Shown: positions 12,064 to 19,736 of the stretch, one piece after another
How the letters are laid out: every line of letters starts with the position of its first letter
How positions within the stretch are numbered: the first letter of the stretch is position 1
Source: a virus
Direction: 5' to 3' (one strand)
Virus record (IMG/VR): IMGVR_UViG_3300022538_000905
Span: 1 to 26,468 of that record
Length of the DNA: 26,468 nucleotides
Notes under the pieces: generated by a model
The model's input: the letters and a program-made list of their open reading frames with translations, nothing else
Databases searched by the model: none
Told to the model about the DNA's origin: nothing
Translations under genes and position numbers: made by a program

Positions 12064-13116
12064 TTACCCTCCTTCAGTTCTATATTCCTCATCGCCTATA
12101 TAGTAGGCAGCTATGAACATGGCCAGACTCATTAGCCAATTCATATCCAGTTTCAAACTAACTTTTTCCAATAGCATAAATTCATGCACAGCGACTGAAC
12201 CCCAGCCACTATCAGGCTGCCATCCAGTGTTTCCAATATCTTCTGAAGTGAACACAAATCGAATAATAGCCTCAGTAAGACTTAGGGCGTGCTCTTGCTC
12301 TTCCAATGATAGAACACCAGCCGCCATTGGACTGGCCATACTAGTACCGCTTACCTTGGCATATTCGTCATTCAGCCAGCACCCAAGTAAATCTACTCCT
12401 GGAGCCATCACTACAAGTCTAGGGCCAAAATTACTCCAATCCGGTCTTTCTCCCTTTTCGTCAATAGCTCCTATAGCGAGGGTATGCTTATCATTAGCTG
12501 GGAAGAACAACAGATCCCCTGCATTCCCTCCAGCACAGACTACGATGATTCCCTTATCAGCCATCCTCTTCAAAATGGGCTGAATCCTGTCACCACTATA
12601 ATCTCCCCCAGCACTGATATTAACTACTTCACACTCTTCCTGCTCGGCCCATAACAGTCCCTTCTCTAGCCAACTCCAATCTCCCGAACCATCATCTCCC
12701 AGAATCTTCGCAATATAGAGTTTACATTTCGGAGCAATCCCTTTGAACCTTCCATCAGCACCAATACAACCCGTTACCCAAGTGCTATGTCCATTACTAT
12801 CTTCAACAGGGTCATCACTGAAATTAACTGACTTTTCAACTACGATGTCCTCATGAACAGGCAGTCCGGTATCCAGCACTGCAACCCGCACACTCTTGCC
12901 TGTAATTCCCTTTTCCCATATTTCCTTGATCCTCATGCGCCTGATGCCCCAGTTAGAAAGCTCTTCCTCTGCAAGCATCATTGGCACTTTCTCCACCCTG
13001 TAGGGTGGCAGGTGAAACTTGTCTTTTTTCATTTTACTTTTTTCCTCCTCGGTAAAACTTGCTTCCTGAGTAAAAGTTTTCTGACTATCTCCTCGGATAA
13101 AAAATCTCTTAGACAA
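12064..13116 (-). CDS. subtilisin-family (S8) serine protease
   Basis: 350 aa from a TTG at 13116, five bases after GGAG. The catalytic triad is Asp82 (VAVLDTG), His110 (NGHSTWVTG) and Ser259 (GTSMASPMAAG). The oxyanion Asn is Asn198 (AGGNAGD). The first ~70 residues resemble a short propeptide, and there is no signal peptide. A hydrophobic segment near the C-terminus (MNWLMSLAMFIAAYYIG) could anchor it in a membrane. Phage subtilases are rare. Possible roles are cleaving host surface or S-layer proteins, processing virion proteins, or promoting lysis. It is the second serine protease in this window. The gene is followed at 4-base spacing by the outer-membrane-like gene, indicating one operon. 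Confidence 0.85.
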   Translation of the reverse strand: MSKRFFIRGDSQKTFTQEASFTEEEKSKMKKDKFHLPPYRVEKVPMMLAEEELSNWGIRRMRIKEIWEKGITGKSVRVAVLDTGLPVHEDIVVEKSVNFSDDPVEDSNGHSTWVTGCIGADGRFKGIAPKCKLYIAKILGDDGSGDWSWLEKGLLWAEQEECEVVNISAGGDYSGDRIQPILKRMADKGIIVVCAGGNAGDLLFFPANDKHTLAIGAIDEKGERPDWSNFGPRLVVMAPGVDLLGCWLNDEYAKVSGTSMASPMAAGVLSLEEQEHALSLTEAIIRFVFTSEDIGNTGWQPDSGWGSVAVHEFMLLEKVSLKLDMNWLMSLAMFIAAYYIGDEEYRTEGG

Positions 13117-13175
13117 AATAGCTCCATAGAGGGCTTAAATTTGAACTTAGATTTTTTACTTGATGTTTGTATCAT

Positions 13176-13352
13176 CTAAAGAAGTTTGCCTAGAACAATG
13201 CCCGTTATAATAACTCCTATTATCCACCAGAATCTCTTATCGAGCCTGTTGAGCCGAGAAACGATATGATTTTCCAGCACTTCTTCCAAGTGTTTCAACT
13301 TCTCATCAATTTTCACCTGCCAGCGGATGTTATAGTTCTGTGATTCTTTCAC
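13176..13352 (-). CDS. XhlA-like coiled-coil/C-terminal TM protein
   Basis: The most likely start is the GTG at 13352 (GTGA overlap with the upstream stop, GGTGG five bases before), giving 58 aa; another GTG at 13367 gives 63 aa. A heptad-bearing helix (VKIDEKLKHLEEVLENHIVSRL) precedes a C-terminal span (FWWIIGVIITGIVLGKLL). This is the layout of haemolysin XhlA-like lysis-associated proteins. It supports calling the area a lysis module, although no peptidoglycan hydrolase was identified. Confidence 0.6.
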   Translation of the reverse strand: MKESQNYNIRWQVKIDEKLKHLEEVLENHIVSRLNRLDKRFWWIIGVIITGIVLGKLL

Positions 13353-14332
13353 TTTATCCACCCCCACCCTTTCAGAGATTTATATTGATGCTCAATCTTT
13401 ATATCATCTACAAAGGAAACTCTAGCATAAGGAATAGTTAAGTTGCTAAATGTTCGATAACTTCTTCTTCTTGCCTCATTGGGTGTTCTACCATAGCTGG
13501 TGATGAAAAGAACCAAGCCATCTTGACCTGCCGAGAAAATGCCGTTATCTTGCCGGTAAACATCCCTTAGCCAGATATGCCTTTTATTCTCTGTGGTTAT
13601 GCCCTCCACAGGAATATCCTTTCTAAGTAATGTTACAACTGGCAATTCAATTATCCAATCAGAAGAAAAATTTAAACTCTTTAACTTAGTCAAGGCTAAC
13701 TCTGAGAAAAAGTCTGAGAGTTTCTTTTTTAAAGTTTCAAATACGGAATAGCGAAATCGTCTCTCAAAGCCGATAACTACGAATGCCATCTCATCAAGTA
13801 ATACCCTCAAAGCAACTGGGCCTTTATAGTCCATACCCCGCAAGGGCTCTTCCAGTTTCAAAAGGCTCTCCTGGTAAAGAGGAGAGTCTGGGTCTATCTT
13901 TTTCAAGAGGCAATCCAAGATAATATAAGGTGGTTTTAAGAACCGATCTCCATTGAAGTAAGCCTCAACGACAACCTCAAGTCTATCTGATTTAACCGGC
14001 ACAGCATTATTCCCCCCGGGATAAATCCCCTCGCTGGTAAAAACAGGCTCATTTAAGACAGGAATATTGACGGTAGCTAGGACTGCCTGCATATATTCTC
14101 TGGAGGTAAGTAGAGTATTAGTAGCTTTACTTCCCCCAATTTTGGGATGATCCGGGGTGAGAACATTAACCCCATCAAGGATATTTATATCCGCTGGCTC
14201 TTTCTTTTTCTTCTCAAAGAACCCCTGCCCCGCTTGGGAGTTATTGAGGAAGAAAACGGTATGACCATCTTCCTCTAACCTCAAGGCTAGTCCCAGAGCG
14301 TTGGACGCTTCTGATATAAATTGAAACTTCAT
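13349..14332 (-). CDS. PurD (GAR synthetase)-like ATP-grasp protein, probably degenerate
   Basis: 327 aa. The N-terminus (MKFQFISEASNALGLALRL..DGH) matches the opening Rossmann strand of phosphoribosylamine-glycine ligase. LEVVVEAYFNGDRFLKPP corresponds to the ATP-grasp 'EvSveal.dG..v.pl' segment, and GPVALRVLLDE...VVIGFERRFRY to the metal-binding 'G.l...l....VlEfNcRfGDPE' strand. In the latter the expected Glu and Asn are not in their usual places. EARRRSYRTFSNLTIPYARV matches the C-terminal PurD element. It may have lost ligase activity or changed substrate. At 327 residues it is shorter than cellular PurD (about 420). Its ribosome binding site (AAGGAG) is 13 bases from the ATG, and the first codon overlaps the -35 of the opposing RNA promoter. 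Confidence 0.6.
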   Translation of the reverse strand: MKFQFISEASNALGLALRLEEDGHTVFFLNNSQAGQGFFEKKKKEPADINILDGVNVLTPDHPKIGGSKATNTLLTSREYMQAVLATVNIPVLNEPVFTSEGIYPGGNNAVPVKSDRLEVVVEAYFNGDRFLKPPYIILDCLLKKIDPDSPLYQESLLKLEEPLRGMDYKGPVALRVLLDEMAFVVIGFERRFRYSVFETLKKKLSDFFSELALTKLKSLNFSSDWIIELPVVTLLRKDIPVEGITTENKRHIWLRDVYRQDNGIFSAGQDGLVLFITSYGRTPNEARRRSYRTFSNLTIPYARVSFVDDIKIEHQYKSLKGWGWIK

Positions 14333-14360
14333 TGTCTTTTTTTGCTCCTTGTGCTATTAT
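14332..14360 (+). promoter_or_regulatory. promoter for pseudoknot RNA (locus 3)
   Basis: TTGTCT (14332-14337), 17 bases, then TATTAT (14355-14360) preceded by TGC (extended -10). It lies in the divergent gap between the PurD-like gene and the moron cassette. The predicted start, near 14366, coincides with the first G of the GGGGGAAG stem. Confidence 0.55.
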
Positions 14361-14365
14361 ATTGC

Positions 14366-14497
14366 GGGGGAAGCTGTTGAGCTATTGCGGTGGCTGAAAA
14401 GCCTCCTTTTGGTCCGCAGTAATTCAACTAGCCCAGTAACCTGGGTGAAAACTTCCCCCACTTACTTCAGCCATCCATCGTAAATGGAAACTCCCCC
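14366..14497 (+). ncRNA. pseudoknot-capable structured RNA of unknown class
   Basis: Closing stem GGGGGAAG/CUUCCCCC (14366-14373/14452-14459). Inner arm GUUGAG/UUCAAC (14376-14381/14423-14428) continuing into UAUUGCGG/CCGCAGUA (14383-14390/14414-14421). The tip is GGCU-GAAA-AGCC. A side hairpin CCCAG/CUGGG lies near 14432-14445. UGGCUGA (14391-14397) is exactly complementary to UCAGCCA (14467-14473), just after the closing stem, so the tip can either close on itself or form a 7-bp pseudoknot. A last hairpin UCCAU/AUGGA (14474-14478/14484-14488) precedes CUCCCCC, which could compete for the 5' GGGGG. No ORF is present. The geometry resembles small CRISPR/omega RNAs and riboswitches, but there is no sequence match I can name. 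Confidence 0.55.
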
Positions 14498-14525
14498 TTG
14501 ACATTCTTAAAAATTATGGTATATA
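14498..14525 (+). promoter_or_regulatory. promoter of the moron-like cassette
   Basis: A consensus -35 TTGACA (14498-14503), a 16-base spacer and TATATA (14520-14525) with an extended TGG. The start would fall about 10 bases before the ATG at 14547. A dedicated promoter on the strand opposite to the late genes is typical of phage moron genes. Confidence 0.65.
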
Positions 14526-14546
14526 ACTTCCTCGAAAAGGATCCAA

Positions 14547-14699
14547 ATGAGTATTATTTGTGTAGAATGTAGAAAAATAACCAAAATTAAAGATACAAGA
14601 GGATGTTATATACATCCCTATTGTAAAAAATGCTTCAAAAAAGTCTGGAATAATGACTATGATGCGTATGGTCGTTTTCTGAAAAAGACCTATTTTTAA
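14547..14699 (+). CDS. small zinc-ribbon protein, 50 aa
   Basis: First gene of the rightward cassette, with an AAAAGGA site 6 bases before the ATG. CVEC (5-8)...CKKC (25-28) forms a zinc knuckle; the C-terminal third is aromatic and basic. It is expressed from its own promoter, hence probably independently of the lytic programme. Possible regulator or host modulator. Confidence 0.6.
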   Translation: MSIICVECRKITKIKDTRGCYIHPYCKKCFKKVWNNDYDAYGRFLKKTYF

Positions 14700-14722
14700 C
14701 TAAAAATATCGAGGAGGTAAAA

Positions 14723-14959
14723 ATGAGACAAATCTTTACTAAAGCACAGCTAGTGGTTCTGTGGTTATCGGGTCTTATTATTTCGGGGATACTTTATCTC
14801 CACTCGGTAAAACCCTATATAACAAATCACGGAATTCCAGTGCCAGAGAATCCAAACATAGCGTATGAATATTTCGATTGCTTTCAAGGCTATGTGATTC
14901 CAATAATAATAATTACCGTTCTCTTGATAATCAGCCTTATGCCTAAAAAATCCCATTAA
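14723..14959 (+). CDS. two-span membrane protein, 78 aa
   Basis: Ribosome binding site GAGGAGGTAAAA precedes the ATG. There are two hydrophobic spans (about residues 9-27, LVVLWLSGLIISGILYL, and 53-73, GYVIPIIIITVLLIISLMP) separated by an acidic ~25-residue loop with one Cys. It is the second gene of the moron-like cassette and converges with, and overlaps by 4 bases, the end of the 1127-aa virion gene. It may be a superinfection-exclusion or holin-type membrane protein; the sequence does not decide. Confidence 0.6.
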   Translation: MRQIFTKAQLVVLWLSGLIISGILYLHSVKPYITNHGIPVPENPNIAYEYFDCFQGYVIPIIIITVLLIISLMPKKSH

Positions 14960-17900
14960 GGTAATACCTTCTCTAATCCCCAAAGTAGTCCCTTCTGCAT
15001 CTGTGCAAAAACATCAAATCCGCTAGGCTCTTCCCGTAGGACTTTCTCTCCTCTTTGTAAAGCTCGTTTTTCAACAGCCTCAGTTGCATCCAGCGGTGGC
15101 CCTTTGGGATAAACTTCTTCAGGATATTTCCATCTAAGATATGCCCGTGCCTCTGGGTTTAGTCGTTGCAATCTATAGTATTGATATATTTCTGGTCTTT
15201 CTCTAGTGTAAGCACTAACAGCTAAGAAGCGTAGAAGCCTATCTCTTAAATCTTGTTGTTCACTTGTAAGCATCTCAATGCCTTCTAGGGGAGGAAAAGC
15301 ATTCTTTAGAAGAAAGTAAGCTATTTGTGTTGCTTGTTCAGGTTTACCCCCGGGTGAACCTGGATAATAAACCGGATCTCCCTTCCAATCTCTATTTTTA
15401 TCAATTGCATACCAAACATAAATTGGTACGGAGGATTGAAGATTAAATTGACCAAATGGTCCTCGTCCAAGATATTTTTGTATCTCAGCTATGGGACCAG
15501 GAATAACAATAACATGTTCCTTGTCTCCTTCTATTTTTTTTCTTGCCCGATAAAACTCGTTTAATTGGTAACCACCGATTGTTGCTCCGGCTGCTATCCC
15601 AAACCAAGCCAAGAGGAGACGAGAAAGGGGGCCCTTATATTTAATTGGATGACGAAACATACTGCCATAAACCTTTGCCATTCCAATGCGATAAGTAGGA
15701 GTTAGGAGAACCAAGTTTGACATACGTCTTGCTGCTTGGGGCAAATCAGCATAATCCACATGGAAAAATCTAGCCTCCTCTACTGCATCTTCTAATTTCA
15801 TTCCCTTATCCATTAAACGCTTCACTGTATTCATCCTCTGAATTCTATCGGCAGTCCAAGTTACATTCCAGAGCATATTATATGCACCCTTAAGAGAGCT
15901 ACCCAATGCTTGAAGGGGATTCTTACCCTTGAAGTTCCAGTCGCCATTAGTAGCTTTTTCAATAGCACGAGCTACCTTGGGATAATTCTTATCCATGTGG
16001 CGAACCCACATCATTACCATTTCATCCTGGGTTTTTTGAGAGGGTCTTATATCGGGAGGAGTAGGAAATAAATCACGTTCTATAAATTTTCGGTAAATTG
16101 GGGTATCCCCCGATAATTGTCTAATACTCCAATTCCAGAGCCTTGGATCGAGTGCTGCTCTTGGGCCAGCAGCTAAATAAGACTGCTGTATATTATTCAT
16201 TATCATAATGGTTGGAATATAGAATTTTAAACGTTTTAAATGGCTTGTTAATTTAGCCCAATAATAAAGTGGTTCCCACGTTTTTCCTCTGATTCCCGCT
16301 ACTTCCTCCATAGCATCTACTAGGGCTGGGTGAACAACATAGCCTTTGAATGGTCGCAAAGCCACTTTTTGCCAATCCCCTGGATTCTGGTCTTCTGGAA
16401 GAACTAAATCAGGGTCTTCTATAAGTTTCTTTGCCAATTCAGCTTTGGCTATCTCTTCTTGAACATAAAGTAAATACTTCCCCATAATAGTTCTAGCATC
16501 AAGTTCAGGGACAAACCCTTCTTTGGCTGCTTGCTCTAAGGTAGGAATTTTTCTCTTTTTAATTTCTTTAAAAGTGGGTCGTAAAACGCTACTATATTGG
16601 CGAGGGATAAGAGCCAAAACATCTTTATCTGCTGACTCCTCAATGATAAGGTTATGAACTCTACCATGATAGCGATGAGGGAGATAACGAACGGTTACCA
16701 GAAGGGCTATTAATTCCTCCAGCTGTTCTATTTTAGCCAATTTTCTCTTAATGGCTTGAGGCTGTTTTAGATAAGTAATTTCTTCTTTCAACATCTCAAT
16801 TTGCTTATGAGAACGTGTTATCATAGACTGAGGAAATGGTTCTTTGTAAACATCGTAGCTCTGTAAAACTTTATCAAAGAACTCATATACTGCTATTTGC
16901 TTTTGAGCTATTGCCTTCAGTCTATCGGGGATGGGGTATTTCTCAGGCATTTCTTGATGAAGGGAAAGAGCAATAGCATCCTCGGTTGTTATGGTGCCAA
17001 AGGTGTGTTGAAGCCATTTTTGGGTATCTTTTTCTCTTAGCTCTCTTGTAGAAAAGAAATTCCTAAATAGCATATCGGCTTCAGGTTTATTCAGATTGAA
17101 TCTCAAAGCATAGTTCCTATAGAAATTCCTTCCGATAAAATCCTTTACTTTACTAAAAGTGCTCAATGCTTCCTGCTCGCTGAATTTTACTGCATCATCA
17201 ATGTTGAGAGAGGGAAAAGTTGGTGGCTGACCACGTTTTATCTCTTTAATACTCAAGCCAAGTGCTTCAACCCCACCGGGTTCTGTCACTTCTTTTGCTA
17301 TTTCTTTACCAGCTTCTAAAGCAGCATATTCCTCTGGGGTTTCGGTGAGTGGCCTTAGCATTTCTCTATCTACAATTTCTTCCTCTGGTGTTATTTTTGG
17401 CTTTTCAAAAGGAACAACGGCTCCGCCCTGATGTATAACAGAGTCAAGCATTGGTGGGATAAATTTATTCAGAGTATCAATAGTAGCTTGACCAAATTCT
17501 AAGGTAATTTCTCCTGTCTTCGGTGAACCAGTATAATGCTCAATTGTTTTTATAAATGGTTCAAGTGCTTTTGGGGCTGGTTTAATGCCTACTTGATTAA
17601 AGAAATTTATTACTTGCTGAGTAAGGTTAGCTTTAAACTCTGAAGTAGGAGCAGCCTTTGGTAGTGGTTGAAGTAAGCGACTTCCCAATTCCTTGAGTTT
17701 TCCCATTGTAGTAGGTAAATAAGTTGTTTCTACTGTGGGGTGGATAACTCCTCTCAAAGAAGCCTGAGCTAGACTCTTGGCATCTTCTAAGGTTTTAACT
17801 TCGGGATTTAATTTCTTTATCTGAGCAAGGTATTGAGTAGCAAATTTGCCAGCAATTTTATCAGCTTTTCCATAAGCTAGATATTTAGCCAGAGAAGCAA

Positions 17901-18339
17901 TTGATGTAACGCCTGTATAACCAATCAAACCCGCTAATGCGACAAGACTGGTAGCTTGACCCAAAGTAAGGGCTTGTCGCCAAATTGGTTGGTCTAAATA
18001 ATCGGGGAGGTCTTCTTGGTTGGGGCAAATTCTAGCAAGATAAGTAGCACCTTGTCCTACTCCTGCACCCGCTTGAGTTAATAAATCTCCCCACTGATAG
18101 GGTAGATTTTCTATTCCAGAGGGATACATCCACTGGTAAATATCCTTTACCTTTTCTGTAATCGGCTTGGGAGTAGTCTCTTCAAATTTCCATCGGGGAA
18201 TATCCTCATCTTGCTTTGTTTTTTTAATCCATTCATTCACTAAATCAGGAGGTTCTGCCTGCTTTAACCAATCATCCACTAAACCTGGAGTCTCTGTTGC
18301 TTGTGTTTTCCTGAGCCAGCTGTCTATTAAATCAAGCAT
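14956..18339 (-). CDS. very large virion (internal/ejection-type) protein, 1127 aa
   Basis: The start is the ATG at 18339, one base after the upstream stop; an in-frame TTG at 18351 would overlap that gene. The N-terminus carries three short repeats of an [LV][IV][DN]xW[LI] motif (Trp at about residues 8, 24 and 37), possibly for docking to other virion proteins. A Gly/Ala-rich hydrophobic region (~80-150) and long helical stretches follow. The C-terminal third (NVTWTADRIQRMNTVKRLMD..., RHPIKYKGPLSRLLLAWFGIAAGATIGGY) includes a likely membrane-active segment. Size, place at the end of the late operon and membrane-like parts suit a podovirus ejection protein (the role of T7 gp16). No transglycosylase or protease motif was found. 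Confidence 0.6.
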   Translation of the reverse strand: MLDLIDSWLRKTQATETPGLVDDWLKQAEPPDLVNEWIKKTKQDEDIPRWKFEETTPKPITEKVKDIYQWMYPSGIENLPYQWGDLLTQAGAGVGQGATYLARICPNQEDLPDYLDQPIWRQALTLGQATSLVALAGLIGYTGVTSIASLAKYLAYGKADKIAGKFATQYLAQIKKLNPEVKTLEDAKSLAQASLRGVIHPTVETTYLPTTMGKLKELGSRLLQPLPKAAPTSEFKANLTQQVINFFNQVGIKPAPKALEPFIKTIEHYTGSPKTGEITLEFGQATIDTLNKFIPPMLDSVIHQGGAVVPFEKPKITPEEEIVDREMLRPLTETPEEYAALEAGKEIAKEVTEPGGVEALGLSIKEIKRGQPPTFPSLNIDDAVKFSEQEALSTFSKVKDFIGRNFYRNYALRFNLNKPEADMLFRNFFSTRELREKDTQKWLQHTFGTITTEDAIALSLHQEMPEKYPIPDRLKAIAQKQIAVYEFFDKVLQSYDVYKEPFPQSMITRSHKQIEMLKEEITYLKQPQAIKRKLAKIEQLEELIALLVTVRYLPHRYHGRVHNLIIEESADKDVLALIPRQYSSVLRPTFKEIKKRKIPTLEQAAKEGFVPELDARTIMGKYLLYVQEEIAKAELAKKLIEDPDLVLPEDQNPGDWQKVALRPFKGYVVHPALVDAMEEVAGIRGKTWEPLYYWAKLTSHLKRLKFYIPTIMIMNNIQQSYLAAGPRAALDPRLWNWSIRQLSGDTPIYRKFIERDLFPTPPDIRPSQKTQDEMVMMWVRHMDKNYPKVARAIEKATNGDWNFKGKNPLQALGSSLKGAYNMLWNVTWTADRIQRMNTVKRLMDKGMKLEDAVEEARFFHVDYADLPQAARRMSNLVLLTPTYRIGMAKVYGSMFRHPIKYKGPLSRLLLAWFGIAAGATIGGYQLNEFYRARKKIEGDKEHVIVIPGPIAEIQKYLGRGPFGQFNLQSSVPIYVWYAIDKNRDWKGDPVYYPGSPGGKPEQATQIAYFLLKNAFPPLEGIEMLTSEQQDLRDRLLRFLAVSAYTRERPEIYQYYRLQRLNPEARAYLRWKYPEEVYPKGPPLDATEAVEKRALQRGEKVLREEPSGFDVFAQMQKGLLWGLEKVLP

Positions 18340-18340
18340 T

Positions 18341-19726
18341 TTATTTTCCAAACAAGCTATTTATCTCATCATCAGAATAACCCAAACCCTTGAGGTATTC
18401 TCGTGCTTCAGGACGAGTTGCATTCTCATTTCTCTGCAAGAATGTATTTAAATCGTCACGGATATTTCTAGTGCTCGGCTGTTCTACTTTTTGTTCGCCA
18501 CCAAAAATGAAGTCTTTTATCATTTTATTAATATCTGTAGCTGTTAATCTACCTTTTTGCTTTCCTAGAGGAACTTTAACTTCCGCTTTTTCCGCAATCA
18601 TAAACTCTCTTGCCAAGTTGCTATAATAACTTTTATCGTCACTAGTCAGATTGGGTTCAGTTTTTAGATAATTGACAAACAAGGGATATGCCCGTTTCAT
18701 TACTTCTTTGCTGTATTGAACTCGCCCCTCAGGACTCATTCCACTTAAAAACGCAGTAGGATAAGTCTTTTTAATATCAGTAATAGCCTTACCCATTAAA
18801 TTCATAAAGATATTCTTCTGTTTCTCTGGATCAGCAGGCATCTCTTTTAACTTAGTGAGTGGCCTTTCCGCTCTTGCCCCATATTCAAATAAAGTCTCAC
18901 CGGGTTGAAGTTTTATAAGCTCGGGTTGCTCCTCTACCCATTTATCAAACTGAAATTTCTCTCTAGCAAGTTTTTGGTCAACCAGCGTTGCTTCTTTATC
19001 CCAATTGCCAATTAGTATCCTTGTTTCATTGGCCATCTTTTGCCATTCATCACTTTTAAATAATTTAGCCCATCCCAATTGGTCTTGAAGCTCTGTTTTT
19101 AACTGTTCTAACTTTAAGGTAGCATCAGCCCTTGTCTGTTTTAATTCCTCAATGCTTTGCTTCCAGAAAGATTCTTTAGTATTTCTGTCTTCTGTTTTCA
19201 GCTTCATCTGCTGGGTGAATTTATCTACATTTACTAATCGTGCATGTGTCTTCTCGAACTCTACTTTTCGTTGCGCAAGGATTGATTCTTGATGTTTAAT
19301 CTTTCCAGCTTCAGTAGCAGGTGGTTGAGTCTTCCAATGCACTCTTATGCGTTCGGGCCATTGTTCCGGCGGAATACCCTGCTTCTCTAATTCTTTTGTT
19401 TTTCTTATAATGTATTGTTCTTGTGTCTCTGGTCTTTCTTCTTTAACAGGCATTATCATCTTCCCGCCAGGCATCATAGTAGATAAACCATGTTTAGACA
19501 TTAGAGCTTGGAATTGAGCCCAGTTAGGTTCAGCTTCCATGGCTCGTCTGCCCTCTTCGTCTGTACCTTGATAAGCCGCTATAATAGTAAATAGAAGTTT
19601 TTTTTCCTGTTCTTCTTTTTGTTGCTGTTTATTTTGAAGCATCTGAGCCAAAGGAGCACCAGCTTGTATACCAGAAGTTAAATCATCCATAAAGGTTCGT
19701 TTCTGTAAAGTTCCTATAAAAGCCAT
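18341..19726 (-). CDS. internal virion protein, coiled-coil rich, 461 aa
   Basis: Ribosome binding site AAGGAGAC precedes the ATG. The N-terminus includes a Gln-rich run (MLQNKQQQKEEQEKK). The middle (~140-300) is a long charged helical region consistent with coiled coils, and the last 30 residues (TRPEAREYLKGLGYSDDEINSLF) form a UBA-like three-helix segment. It sits between other presumed ejection proteins in the late operon and is adjacent to the 1127-aa gene, whose start lies one base beyond its stop. Likely a core/ejection component; no enzymatic motif. Confidence 0.6.
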   Translation of the reverse strand: MAFIGTLQKRTFMDDLTSGIQAGAPLAQMLQNKQQQKEEQEKKLLFTIIAAYQGTDEEGRRAMEAEPNWAQFQALMSKHGLSTMMPGGKMIMPVKEERPETQEQYIIRKTKELEKQGIPPEQWPERIRVHWKTQPPATEAGKIKHQESILAQRKVEFEKTHARLVNVDKFTQQMKLKTEDRNTKESFWKQSIEELKQTRADATLKLEQLKTELQDQLGWAKLFKSDEWQKMANETRILIGNWDKEATLVDQKLAREKFQFDKWVEEQPELIKLQPGETLFEYGARAERPLTKLKEMPADPEKQKNIFMNLMGKAITDIKKTYPTAFLSGMSPEGRVQYSKEVMKRAYPLFVNYLKTEPNLTSDDKSYYSNLAREFMIAEKAEVKVPLGKQKGRLTATDINKMIKDFIFGGEQKVEQPSTRNIRDDLNTFLQRNENATRPEAREYLKGLGYSDDEINSLFGK

Positions 19727-19736
19727 TTTAGTCTCC

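Noticed and set aside
14366-14497. Purine or ZTP riboswitch in the leader of the PurD-like gene
   Set aside because: The minus-strand sequence lacks the conserved core bases of both classes. The plus-strand promoter and fold fit better.
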